This document shows, piece after piece, positions 1-7,209 of a stretch of DNA of 64,000 nt (its first letter is position 1; every line of letters starts with the position of its first letter). Origin of the DNA: Micromonospora thermarum. GTDB lineage: Bacteria > Actinomycetota > Actinomycetes > Mycobacteriales > Micromonosporaceae. The translations under genes and the position numbers were made by a program. The stretch lies in NCBI RefSeq assembly GCF_012034245.1, contig NZ_JAATEO010000014.1:88808-152807 (forward strand), in the 5' to 3' direction. The notes beneath the pieces are model-generated. The model saw only the letters and a list, made by a program, of their open reading frames with translations, did not search any database and was not told where the DNA came from.

Positions 1-820
1 CTGCCTGGACCAGCGGGGCAACCCCTGCTTCGGGCTGTTCTTCGACCGGGTGGCCGACGTCTTCCTCCGCTTCGACTTCGGCATCAACCTGCGCCAGCGT
101 GAGGTCACCGAACTGGTGGCCGACGCCATCCCGTTCACGCTGAAGCTGCTGGTGATCGCGATGGTCTTCGAGGCGGTCGTCGGTATCGCCGCGGGTGTGT
201 GGGCCGGTCTGCGGGGCGGCAGCTTCGCCGACAACCTGGTCAAGATCAGCACGGTCTTCGTGATCTCGGTGCCGATCTTCGTGCTCGGCGTCGTGGTGCG
301 GGAGTTCGTCGGGGTCAAGTTCGGCAACGTCCTGCGGGACCAGGCCTGGATCCCCGAGGTCATCTCGAACGGCATGTTCAGCCCGGGCTTCAAGCCCGAC
401 TACCCCTTCGCCAGCCTGATCATCCCCGGCATGGTGCTGGGTGCGGTGTCCCTGGCCACCACGGCGCGGCTCACCCGGACCAGCATCATGGAGAACATCC
501 GGGCCGACTACGTCCGCACCGCGCGGGCCAAGGGCCTGGCCAACAAGCGGGTCATCGGCGTGCACACGCTGCGCAACTCGCTGATCCCGGTCATCACCTT
601 CCTCGGCGTCGACATCGGTGCCGCCATGGCCGGCGCGGTGGTCACCGAGACCATCTTCAACGTGCCCGGCATCGGCCGGCTGGTGACCCTCTCCGCACGG
701 ACCGGCGAGTCCTCCGTCGTCATCGGCGTGGTGACGATGCTCGTCCTGGTCGTGCTGGTCGCCAACCTGCTGGTCGACATCCTGTACGCCGTCCTCGACC
801 CGAGGATCCGCTATGAGTGA
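1..820 (+). CDS. Peptide ABC importer permease, OppB/DppB type (5' end outside window)
   Basis: Inner-membrane permease of a dipeptide/oligopeptide ABC importer. The frame is open from base 2, upstream of the first possible GTG at 50, so the start lies outside the window; 272 codons are visible. Hydrophobic segments alternate with loops, and the EAA coupling loop that docks on the ATPase is present (DYVRTARAKGL, around bases 505-540). The C-terminus DPRIRYE is typical of the family and nearly identical to that of the second permease of this type at 20648-21586. It is first in a co-directional run with the second permease and two ATPases. The substrate-binding protein is presumably upstream. 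Actual substrate unknown. Confidence 0.93.
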   Translation, partial: CLDQRGNPCFGLFFDRVADVFLRFDFGINLRQREVTELVADAIPFTLKLLVIAMVFEAVVGIAAGVWAGLRGGSFADNLVKISTVFVISVPIFVLGVVVREFVGVKFGNVLRDQAWIPEVISNGMFSPGFKPDYPFASLIIPGMVLGAVSLATTARLTRTSIMENIRADYVRTARAKGLANKRVIGVHTLRNSLIPVITFLGVDIGAAMAGAVVTETIFNVPGIGRLVTLSARTGESSVVIGVVTMLVLVVLVANLLVDILYAVLDPRIRYE

Positions 821-899
821 CGGCACCATGGTCAGCGTGCGGCGGCCGGCGACCCCGACCGTCCCTGGCAGGGCGAAGCGAAACGAGGTGTGGACATGA
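813..899 (+). CDS. Possible 28-codon ORF bridging the two permease genes
   Basis: ATG at 813 sits inside the end of the first permease (ATGAGTGA), and the TGA at 897-899 overlaps the ATG of the next permease at 896 (ATGA). The frame therefore exactly fills the gap between the two permeases. It is basic, has no recognisable domain and no strong ribosome-binding site of its own. An analogous but longer ORF occupies the same junction in the second importer operon (20494-20655). It may be translated only to couple ribosomes across the gap, or be chance. Confidence 0.25.
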   Translation: MSDGTMVSVRRPATPTVPGRAKRNEVWT

Positions 900-1837
900 G
901 CGACCTGACGAGCGCGGGCACCGCCATCGGCGGCGCACCGGTGGGCGCCGAGGGCCCGGTGCCGGATGCGCCGGCCACCGGCGGCAAGGAGCGCAGCGCG
1001 AGCCTGTGGGCGGACGCCCGACGGCAGCTGGTCCGCGACCCGGTCTTCATGCTCGCCTTCGTCTACGTCCTCGTCGTCGGTTCCATGGCGGCGTTCCCGA
1101 CGCTGTGGACCAGCCAGGACCCGCGCAACTGCAGCACCGACCGGTCGCGCCTCGCCCCGAGCGGGGACCACCCGTTCGGCTTCAACATCCTGGGCTGCGA
1201 CTACTACTCGCACGCCATCTACGGGGCTCGCCCGTCGATCGTGATCGCGATCATGGCCACCGGCGCGATCGTGGTCGTCGGCGGCGCGCTCGGCCTGCTC
1301 GCCGGCTACTACGGCGGCTGGGTCGACACGATCATCTCCCGGCTGATGGACATCTTCTTCTCGTTGCCGTTCCTGCTCGGCGCGATCGTGTTCCTCACCG
1401 TGATCAAGCGGCAGAACATCCTGACCATCGCCCTGGTGCTGTTCCTGCTGAGCTGGCCGACGATCGCGCGGATCATCCGGGGTAGCGTCATCTCCTCGAA
1501 GGACCTGGACTACGTGCACGCGGCCAAGGCGGTGGGCGCCAGCAACGGCCGGATCATGTGGCGGCACATCCTGCCGAACGCGATCGCCCCGATGCTCGTG
1601 TACGCGACCATCGTGCTCGGCGCGTTCGTCGCCGCGGAGGCCACGCTGACCTTCCTCGGTGTCGGCCTCCAGCCGCCGGAGGAGTCGTGGGGCATCATGA
1701 TCTCCGACCACCAGGTCTACTTCCTGGAGGACCCGTGGCTGCTGCTCTTCCCCTGTGGTCTGCTGGTCGGCACGGTGCTGTCCTTCATCCTCATGGGTGA
1801 CGCCCTGCGTGACGCCCTCGACCCGAAGTTCCGGTGA
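896..1837 (+). CDS. Peptide ABC importer permease, OppC/DppC type
   Basis: Second inner-membrane permease of the importer, about 313 aa. I chose ATG 896 (preceded by GAGG seven bases upstream) over GTG 890, which lies too close to that site. A soluble N-terminus of about 40 residues precedes the first membrane segment. The periplasmic-side loop with two cysteines (DPRNC, LGCDYYS) is shared with the paralogue at 19529-20497. The EAA loop reads DYVHAAKAVGAS. The C-terminus DALDPKFR is typical. It runs directly into the ATPase gene, consistent with one transcript. Confidence 0.93.
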   Translation: MSDLTSAGTAIGGAPVGAEGPVPDAPATGGKERSASLWADARRQLVRDPVFMLAFVYVLVVGSMAAFPTLWTSQDPRNCSTDRSRLAPSGDHPFGFNILGCDYYSHAIYGARPSIVIAIMATGAIVVVGGALGLLAGYYGGWVDTIISRLMDIFFSLPFLLGAIVFLTVIKRQNILTIALVLFLLSWPTIARIIRGSVISSKDLDYVHAAKAVGASNGRIMWRHILPNAIAPMLVYATIVLGAFVAAEATLTFLGVGLQPPEESWGIMISDHQVYFLEDPWLLLFPCGLLVGTVLSFILMGDALRDALDPKFR

Positions 1838-1842
1838 GTCCC

Positions 1843-2880
1843 ATGAGCACTGATGTGAACGTCAAGCTGGACGCCCTGCCCGGCCTCGACCCGAACGCCA
1901 TGCCGCTCCAGGTCAAGGACCTGCACGTCGAGTTCCGCACCCGCAACGGCATCGCCCACGCGGTCAACGGCGTGAGCTTCGACCTGCGGCCGGGCGAGAC
2001 CCGGGCCATCCTCGGCGAGTCCGGCTGCGGCAAGAGCGTCACCGCCCAGGCGATCATGGGCATCCTGGACAGCCCGCCCGGCTTCATCACCGGTGGCGAG
2101 ATCCTGTACCGCGGTGTGGACCTGCTCAAGCTGCCCGAGGCGCAGCGGCGCAAGGTCCGGGCCAACCGGATCGCCATGATCTTCCAGGACGCCCTGTCCG
2201 CGCTGAACCCGGTCTTCACCGTCGGGTTCCAGCTCGGTGAGCTGTTCCGCAAGCACCGCGGCATGTCCCGCAAGGACGGCAAGGCGCGCGCGGTCGAGCT
2301 GCTCGACCTGGTGAAGATCCCGGCGGCGAAGCAGCGGGTGAACGACTACCCGCACCAGTTCTCCGGTGGCATGCGCCAGCGCGTCATGATCGCCATGGCG
2401 CTCGCGCTCGACCCCGAGGTGCTGATCGCCGACGAGCCGACCACCGCCCTCGACGTGACCGTGCAGGCGCAGATCATGTCGCTGCTCGCCGAGCTCCAGC
2501 GCGAGCGGAACATGAGCCTGGTGCTGATCACGCACGACATGGGCGTGGTGGCCGACGTGGCCGACCGGATCTCCGTGATGTACGCCGGTCGGGTCATCGA
2601 GGAGGCGCCGGTCGACGACATCTACGCGAGCCCGGCCCACCCGTACACCAAGGGCCTGCTCGAGTCGATCCCGCGGCTGGACCTCAAGGGCCAGGAGCTC
2701 TCCGCCATCAAGGGGCTGCCGCCGGCGCTGACGAACATCCCCAAGGGATGCGCGTTCAACCCGCGGTGCCGCTACGCGCAGGACGTCTGCCGTCAGGACC
2801 CGGCGCCGCCGCTGTACCAGGTGTCGCCGGTCCGGACCGCCGCCTGCCACTTCTGGAAGGAGGTCAAGGGCGATGTCTGA
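1843..2880 (+). CDS. Peptide ABC importer ATPase, OppD/DppD type
   Basis: Cytoplasmic ATP-binding subunit of the importer, about 345 aa. Walker A is GESGCGKSV, the signature FSGGMRQRV, Walker [12 protein letters not shown], and the switch His is intact (LITHDMG). The C-terminal oligopeptide-transporter extension has the Cys cluster expected for this family ([15 protein letters not shown]). ATG 1843 has a GGTGAG-like site 4 bases upstream; GTG 1834, overlapping the previous stop, is an alternative. Its stop overlaps the start of the second ATPase by 8 nt, implying translational coupling. Confidence 0.93.
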   Translation: MSTDVNVKLDALPGLDPNAMPLQVKDLHVEFRTRNGIAHAVNGVSFDLRPGETRAILGESGCGKSVTAQAIMGILDSPPGFITGGEILYRGVDLLKLPEAQRRKVRANRIAMIFQDALSALNPVFTVGFQLGELFRKHRGMSRKDGKARAVELLDLVKIPAAKQRVNDYPHQFSGGMRQRVMIAMALALDPEVLIADEPTTALDVTVQAQIMSLLAELQRERNMSLVLITHDMGVVADVADRISVMYAGRVIEEAPVDDIYASPAHPYTKGLLESIPRLDLKGQELSAIKGLPPALTNIPKGCAFNPRCRYAQDVCRQDPAPPLYQVSPVRTAACHFWKEVKGDV

Positions 2881-3883
2881 CATCGTGCTGGAGACCCGCG
2901 ACCTGGTGAAGCACTTCCCGCTGACCCGGGGTGTCGTCTTCAAGAAGCAGATCGGCGCGGTCCGCGCGGTCGACGGGATCAACCTGCAGCTGCGCCGGGG
3001 CGAGACCCTCGGCGTCGTGGGCGAGTCCGGCTGCGGCAAGTCGACGCTGGCCCGGATGCTGGTGGGCCTGGAGACCCCGACCTCCGGTGACCTGTTCGTC
3101 CAAGGCAAGAACATGTCGAAGGTGGGCGCCGCCGAGCGGCGTCGTGGCCGGCGCAACATCCAGCTCGTCATGCAGGACCCGTACACGTCGCTCAACCCGC
3201 GGATGACCGTCGGCGACATCGTCGGTGAGCCCTTCGAGGTGCACCCCGACGTGCTGCCGAAGTCGAAGCGGCGGGCGCGGGTGCAGGAGCTGCTGGAGCT
3301 GGTCGGCCTCAACCCCGACCACATCAACCGGTACCCGCACCAGTTCTCCGGCGGCCAGCGCCAGCGCATCGGCATCGCCCGGGCGCTCGCGCTCAACCCG
3401 GAGATCATCCTCTGCGACGAGCCGGTCTCCGCCTTGGACGTGTCGATCCAGGCGCAGGTGATCAACCTGCTGGAGAAGCTCCAGAACGAGCTGGGTCTGT
3501 CGTACATCTTCATCGCCCGCGACCTGTCCGTGGTCCGGCACATCGCCGACCGGGTCGCGGTGATGTACCTCGGCAAGGTCGTCGAGATCGGCACCGAGGA
3601 CCAGATCTACGAGAACCCCACCCACCCGTACACCCAGGCGCTGCTCTCGGCGGTGCCGGTGCCGGACCCGAAGCTGCGCGGCCTGCGGGACCAGATCGTC
3701 CTCACCGGCGACGTCCCGTCGCCGGCGAACCCGCCGTCGGGCTGCCGGTTCCGGACCCGTTGCTGGAAGGCCCAGGACATCTGCGCCCAGCAGGAACCGG
3801 CCCTGGCGGTGCGGGAGAAGTCGGCGCACCCGAGCGCCTGCCACTTCGCCGAGGTCCGCGACGTGGTGCACGCGGTCGAGTAG
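2873..3883 (+). CDS. Peptide ABC importer ATPase, OppF/DppF type, switch His replaced by Arg
   Basis: Second ATP-binding subunit, 336 aa, starting at ATG 2873 behind a strong AAGGAGG. Walker [10 protein letters not shown], signature [10 protein letters not shown] and Walker [11 protein letters not shown] are all canonical. The H-loop, however, reads FIARDLSVV: codon 216 (3518-3520) is CGC (Arg), where the paralogue in this window (17469-18500) has His in [13 protein letters not shown] to CGC transition would explain it. The switch His normally contacts the ATP gamma-phosphate, so this subunit may have reduced hydrolysis at one of the two sites; a base-calling error is the simple alternative. 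The C-terminal Cys-rich extension is present. Confidence 0.93.
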   Translation: MSDIVLETRDLVKHFPLTRGVVFKKQIGAVRAVDGINLQLRRGETLGVVGESGCGKSTLARMLVGLETPTSGDLFVQGKNMSKVGAAERRRGRRNIQLVMQDPYTSLNPRMTVGDIVGEPFEVHPDVLPKSKRRARVQELLELVGLNPDHINRYPHQFSGGQRQRIGIARALALNPEIILCDEPVSALDVSIQAQVINLLEKLQNELGLSYIFIARDLSVVRHIADRVAVMYLGKVVEIGTEDQIYENPTHPYTQALLSAVPVPDPKLRGLRDQIVLTGDVPSPANPPSGCRFRTRCWKAQDICAQQEPALAVREKSAHPSACHFAEVRDVVHAVE

Positions 3884-3950
3884 CCCTGCAGACGCCGTCG
3901 CCCGACCACCCTGACCGGGCCGGCGGTGAAGGTAGTGCCTCCTCAGTGAT

Positions 3951-3985
3951 CCGGGGCGTCGGCCGCACCACGGCCGGCGCCCCGG
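3951..3985. terminator. Hairpin between convergent genes
   Basis: Arms of about 14 bp with one mismatch (CCGGGGCG..CGGCCG pairing with CGGCCG..CGCCCCGG) around a 5-nt loop. It lies between the importer operon (+) and the chorismate mutase gene (-). No clear U-tract, so it may act as a bidirectional intrinsic-like terminator. Confidence 0.55.
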
Positions 3986-4015
3986 TCCTCGTCTCCCCCC
4001 CTCGACGAGAGAGGC

Positions 4016-4354
4016 TCAGAGCGGGCCGCGGCCGGCCCGGAGCAGCAGCAGGGCGAACTGGGTGCCGTCCGCGCCGAGCGCCGACCGGAACCGCTCCAGG
4101 ATCTCCTGCTCGCGGGAGAGCACCAGGCGGGTGCCGCCGGAGGCCATCCGGGTGGCGCCGACCTGCTGGGAGAGCTGGGCCCGCTCCTGCCAGAGCTCGA
4201 TCAGCGCCTGGTCGATCTCGTCGATGCGCTGGCGGATCTCCGCGATCCGGGCCGCCGCCATCGGCTCCTGGGTGCCGGTGCGGGGATCGACGGATCCGCC
4301 GGCCCCGCCCGCTTCGGCCCGGCTCCCGTTCTGCTCCGCCACGTCTGTCATCAT
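4016..4354 (-). CDS. Chorismate mutase, AroQ type II
   Basis: Converts chorismate to prephenate, the branch point to Phe and Tyr. It is a small all-helical protein of 112 aa. A Gly/Ala-rich tail of about 30 residues precedes the AroQ core: IRQRIDEIDQALIELWQERAQLSQQVGATR followed by SREQEILERF, which carries the conserved Arg, ER and RE positions. Two ATGs are adjacent (4349-4354) behind GGAGGG. No fused prephenate dehydratase or dehydrogenase domain. It is monocistronic and lies downstream of an aromatic leader peptide, alternative hairpins and a terminator (4403-4551), so its expression is probably set by Phe/Tyr-tRNA charging. Confidence 0.88.
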   Translation of the reverse strand: MMTDVAEQNGSRAEAGGAGGSVDPRTGTQEPMAAARIAEIRQRIDEIDQALIELWQERAQLSQQVGATRMASGGTRLVLSREQEILERFRSALGADGTQFALLLLRAGRGPL

Positions 4355-4402
4355 CGCCGTACCCTCCGGATGTCGGGCCCGGTGCCCGGATCCCGGGACG
4401 GA

Positions 4403-4433
4403 AAAGCCCCGGGCTCTCGGAGCCCGGGGCTTT
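4403..4433 (-). terminator. Attenuator terminator upstream of chorismate mutase
   Basis: A perfect 14-bp stem (AAAGCCCCGGGCTC / GAGCCCGGGGCTTT) with a 3-nt loop, followed on the minus strand by UUUUCC. It lies 48 nt upstream of the chorismate mutase start and downstream of the leader peptide stop, so it would end transcription before the gene. This position fits attenuation rather than termination of an upstream gene, as no upstream minus-strand gene needs it. Confidence 0.8.
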
Positions 4434-4488
4434 CGTAGGTCTGGTTGATCAGGCGCGACCTACGGCTGCCGGACTCCCGGAGCCGTAG
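4434..4488 (-). promoter_or_regulatory. Alternative leader hairpins (pause 1:2 and antiterminator 2:3)
   Basis: In minus-strand RNA order, segment 1 (CTACGGCT, 4481-4488) contains the last Tyr codon. It pairs with segment 2 (AGCCGTAG, 4460-4467), with an inner CCGG/CCGG stem. Segment 2 also begins a competing helix, CGTAGGTC (4457-4464) with GACCTACG (4434-4441), which directly abuts and could extend into the terminator's 5' arm. This is the classic 1:2, 2:3, 3:4 arrangement. Stalling at the Phe/Tyr codons would free segment 2 to form the antiterminator. Confidence 0.65.
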
Positions 4489-4514
4489 TAAAAGTAGAAG
4501 CGCTGACCGAACAC
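4449..4514 (-). CDS. Aromatic leader peptide (Phe/Tyr), 21 aa
   Basis: Short ORF starting GTG at 4514 and ending TGA at 4449. It encodes a run of five aromatic residues, FYFYY, preceded by another Phe at position 2. The codons TTC TAC TTT TAC TAC include TTT, which is rare in this GC-rich genome, so the run is unlikely to be compositional chance. The stop codon falls inside the loop of the antiterminator helix, as expected when a ribosome that finishes the peptide favours the terminator. A promoter lies 7 nt upstream of the GTG, so the message is predicted to be leaderless. Proposed role: ribosome-mediated sensing of Phe-/Tyr-tRNA charging for the chorismate mutase gene downstream. Confidence 0.75.
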   Translation of the reverse strand: MFGQRFYFYYGSGSPAAVGRA

Positions 4515-4521
4515 GCCGTCG

Positions 4522-4551
4522 AGTATGCCGTGGGCGCTGCGGCCGGCGCAA
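4522..4551 (-). promoter_or_regulatory. Predicted promoter of the leader peptide/chorismate mutase transcript
   Basis: Minus strand: -35 TTGCGC (4546-4551), 18-nt spacer, -10 CATACT (4522-4527). The GTG of the leader peptide begins 8 nt after the -10, which would make transcription and translation start at the same base. Confidence 0.5.
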
Positions 4552-4557
4552 GGAAAG

Positions 4558-4618
4558 CTGTCAACAAGGGGCCCTTCCACGACCGGATGCGTGGCGAAGG
4601 GGCCCTTCCTTACACCCC
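4558..4618. repeat. REP-like palindromic repeat, GGGGCCCTT family (copy 1)
   Basis: Two near-palindromic AAGGGGCCCTT arms flank a small CCACG/CGTGG stem. Read on the minus strand the element opens GTGTAAGGAAGGG, the same outer sequence as the element at 27151-27206 (GTGTGAGGAAGGG). It lies between the chorismate mutase promoter and pcrA. Confidence 0.6.
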
Positions 4619-4668
4619 AGGCGTGCGTGGCGGGTTTCGTCGGGGCGGCGGCATAGACTCGCCGTGCG

Positions 4669-7062
4669 ATGCATCCTCTCTTCGACATCCCCGTGTCCCC
4701 GCCCGCGCCCGCGCCTGCCCCGCCGCGCCGGTCCGCCGCTGTGCGCCTCGACCCGCAGCAGCTCCTCGACGGGCTGAACGGCCCCCAGCGGGACGCGGTC
4801 GCCCACGCCGGGTCGCCGCTGCTCATCGTGGCCGGCGCCGGCTCGGGCAAGACCCGGGTGCTGACCCACCGGATCGCGTACCTGCTGGCGGCGCGGGACG
4901 TGCACCCCGGCCAGATCATCGCGATCACCTTCACCAACAAGGCCGCCGGCGAGATGAAGGACCGGGTGGCCGCGCTGGTGGGCCCGCGCGCCCGGCTGAT
5001 GTGGGTGTCGACGTTCCATTCCGCCTGCGTCCGCATCCTGCGGGCCGAGCACGAGCACGCCGGCCTCAAGTCCACGTTCTCGATCTACGACGCGGACGAC
5101 TCCCGCCGGCTGATGCAGCTCGTCGCCCGCGAGCTGGATCTCGACCCGAAGCGCTACCCGGCACGCGGCCTGGCGGCCCAGGTGTCCAACCTGAAGAACG
5201 AGCTGGTCGACCCGGAGGCGTTCGCCGCCCGGGCCAAGGGCCCCAACGAGCGGGCGCTCGCCGAGGCGTACACGCTCTACCAGCGGCGGCTGCGGGAGGC
5301 GCACGCGCTCGACTTCGACGATCTGATCATGACGACGGTGCACCTGCTCCAGTCGCACCCGCACGTCGCGGAGACCTACCGCCGCCGGTTCCGGCACGTG
5401 CTGGTCGACGAGTACCAGGACACCAACCACGCCCAGTACGTGCTGATCAAGGAGCTGGTCTCCGGCACCGAGGGGCTCGACCCGGCCGAGCTGTGCGTGG
5501 TGGGCGACGCCGACCAGTCGATCTACGCGTTCCGGGGCGCGACGATCCGCAACATCCTGGAGTTCGAGCGCGACTTCAGCGACGCCCGGACGATCCTGCT
5601 GGAGCAGAACTACCGCTCCACCCAGACCATCCTCAACGCGGCCAACGCCGTGATCGACCGCAACACCTCCCGCAAGCCGAAGCGGTTGTGGAGCGACGCC
5701 GGGTCCGGTGACCCGATCGTGGGCTACGTCGCCGACACCGAGCACGCCGAGGCGGACTGGGTGGCCCGGGAGATCGACCGGCTCGTCGACGACGGGGGCA
5801 CCCGCCCGGGGGACGTGGCGGTGTTCTACCGCACCAACGCCCAGTCCCGCGTCTTCGAGGAGGTGTTCATCCGCGTCGGCCTGCCGTACAAGGTGGTCGG
5901 CGGGGTGCGCTTCTACGAGCGCAAGGAGGTCCGCGACGCCCTGGCGTACCTGCGTGCGGTGGTCAACGACGACGACACGGTCAGCCTCCGCCGGATCCTG
6001 AACACGCCGCGCCGGGGCATCGGGGAGCGGGCCGAGGCGTGCGTCGAGGCGCTCTCCGGCCGGGACCGGATCTCCTTCGGCGCGGCCCTGCGCCGGGCCA
6101 AGGACGCGCCGGGCATCTCCACCCGGGCCGCCAACGGCATCGCCGAGTTCGTCGCGCTGCTCGACGGCGCCCGGGAGCTGGCCGAGACGGGGACGCCCGA
6201 GGAGGTGCTGGAGGCGCTGCTGACCCGCTCGGGCTACCTGACCGAGCTGGAGGAGAGCCTCGACCCGCAGGACGCCGGCCGGGTCGACAACCTCCAGGAG
6301 CTGGTCAGCGTCGCCCGGGAGTACACGGAGCGCGTCGAGGCGCTCGGCGCCGAGGGGGAGCGGGCCACGGTCGCCGGCTTCCTGGAGCAGGTCGCGCTGG
6401 TCGCCGACGCCGACCAGGTCCCCAGCGACGACCCCGAGCACCAGGGCGTGGTCACCCTCATGACGCTGCACACCGCCAAGGGCCTGGAGTTCCCGGTGGT
6501 GTTCCTGACCGGCCTGGAGGACGGCGTCTTCCCCCACCTGCGCGCGCTCGGCGACACGCGGGAGCTGGAGGAGGAGCGGCGCCTCGCGTACGTGGGCATC
6601 ACCCGGGCCCGCCAGCGCCTCTACCTGTCCCGGGCGGTGACCCGCTCGGCGTGGGGGCAGCCGGCCTACAATCCGCCGTCCCGGTTCCTGGAGGAGCTTC
6701 CCACGGAGCTGGTGCGCTGGGAGCGCACCGAGGGCTCGTACACGTCGTGGGCCGGCGGTGGCGGGGGCGTGGGCGGCCGCGCGGACCGACCGGACCGCGG
6801 CCGTGGCGGCTTCACCGGGGGTACGCCGAAGGCGGCGCAGCTCGCGCGGCGCCTCGGCGTGGACGGCAGCCGGCTGGCCACGGCCAGCGAGCTGCCCCAG
6901 GCGCCCAAGGTGGCGGTCGGGGACCGGGTCAACCACCAGCGGTACGGGCTGGGCCGGGTGCTCGCCGTGGAGGGGCACGGTCCGGGGGCGCGGGCGCAGA
7001 TCGACTTCGGCGACCAGACGATGTGGCTGGTCCTGCGGCACGCCCCGATCGACAAGCTCTGA
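4669..7062 (+). CDS. pcrA: ATP-dependent DNA helicase, UvrD/PcrA
   Basis: Superfamily 1A 3'-5' helicase for nucleotide excision repair, rolling-circle replication and removal of RecA or stalled RNA polymerase; 797 aa, normal length. Walker A AGAGSGKT at about residues 55-62, motif II DEYQDTN, motif III GDADQSIYAFRGA, motif IV YRSTQTIL, motif V TLHTAKGLEFPVVF, motif VI AYVGITRARQRLYL. A Gly-rich linker leads to a C-terminal Tudor-like domain (GDRVNHQRYGLGRV) that in PcrA/UvrD contacts RNA polymerase. Start ATG 4669 lacks a clear ribosome-binding site. TAGACT at 4654-4659 is a plausible -10, so a short or leaderless mRNA is likely. Confidence 0.96.
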   Translation: MHPLFDIPVSPPAPAPAPPRRSAAVRLDPQQLLDGLNGPQRDAVAHAGSPLLIVAGAGSGKTRVLTHRIAYLLAARDVHPGQIIAITFTNKAAGEMKDRVAALVGPRARLMWVSTFHSACVRILRAEHEHAGLKSTFSIYDADDSRRLMQLVARELDLDPKRYPARGLAAQVSNLKNELVDPEAFAARAKGPNERALAEAYTLYQRRLREAHALDFDDLIMTTVHLLQSHPHVAETYRRRFRHVLVDEYQDTNHAQYVLIKELVSGTEGLDPAELCVVGDADQSIYAFRGATIRNILEFERDFSDARTILLEQNYRSTQTILNAANAVIDRNTSRKPKRLWSDAGSGDPIVGYVADTEHAEADWVAREIDRLVDDGGTRPGDVAVFYRTNAQSRVFEEVFIRVGLPYKVVGGVRFYERKEVRDALAYLRAVVNDDDTVSLRRILNTPRRGIGERAEACVEALSGRDRISFGAALRRAKDAPGISTRAANGIAEFVALLDGARELAETGTPEEVLEALLTRSGYLTELEESLDPQDAGRVDNLQELVSVAREYTERVEALGAEGERATVAGFLEQVALVADADQVPSDDPEHQGVVTLMTLHTAKGLEFPVVFLTGLEDGVFPHLRALGDTRELEEERRLAYVGITRARQRLYLSRAVTRSAWGQPAYNPPSRFLEELPTELVRWERTEGSYTSWAGGGGGVGGRADRPDRGRGGFTGGTPKAAQLARRLGVDGSRLATASELPQAPKVAVGDRVNHQRYGLGRVLAVEGHGPGARAQIDFGDQTMWLVLRHAPIDKL

Positions 7063-7157
7063 GTCGGTCGGGGCCGGTCCGGGAGGCCGGGGCCGCAGGT
7101 ACGAGGTCGCCCAGGCGGTCCCGCCACGAGCGCCCCGGGCCGGGCCGGCAACGCCGC

Positions 7158-7192
7158 GGGGCCCGGTCCGGCTGAGCGCCGGGCCGGGCCCC
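7158..7192. terminator. Hairpin between convergent pcrA and M23 peptidase genes
   Basis: GGGGCCCGG..CCGGC pairs with GCCGG..CCGGGCCCC around a TGAGC loop (15 bp, one mismatch). The position suits a bidirectional terminator; no strong U-tract. Confidence 0.6.
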
Positions 7193-7209
7193 TCCTCGTG
7201 CCGTGGCCG

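Noticed and set aside
1717..3594. Long minus-strand open frames opposite the importer ATPases
   Set aside because: Arg/His/Asp-rich antisense shadows with no family similarity; the plus-strand proteins are clear.
4561..7041. 826-codon minus-strand frame opposite pcrA
   Set aside because: Composition typical of GC-rich antisense; pcrA is certain on the plus strand.
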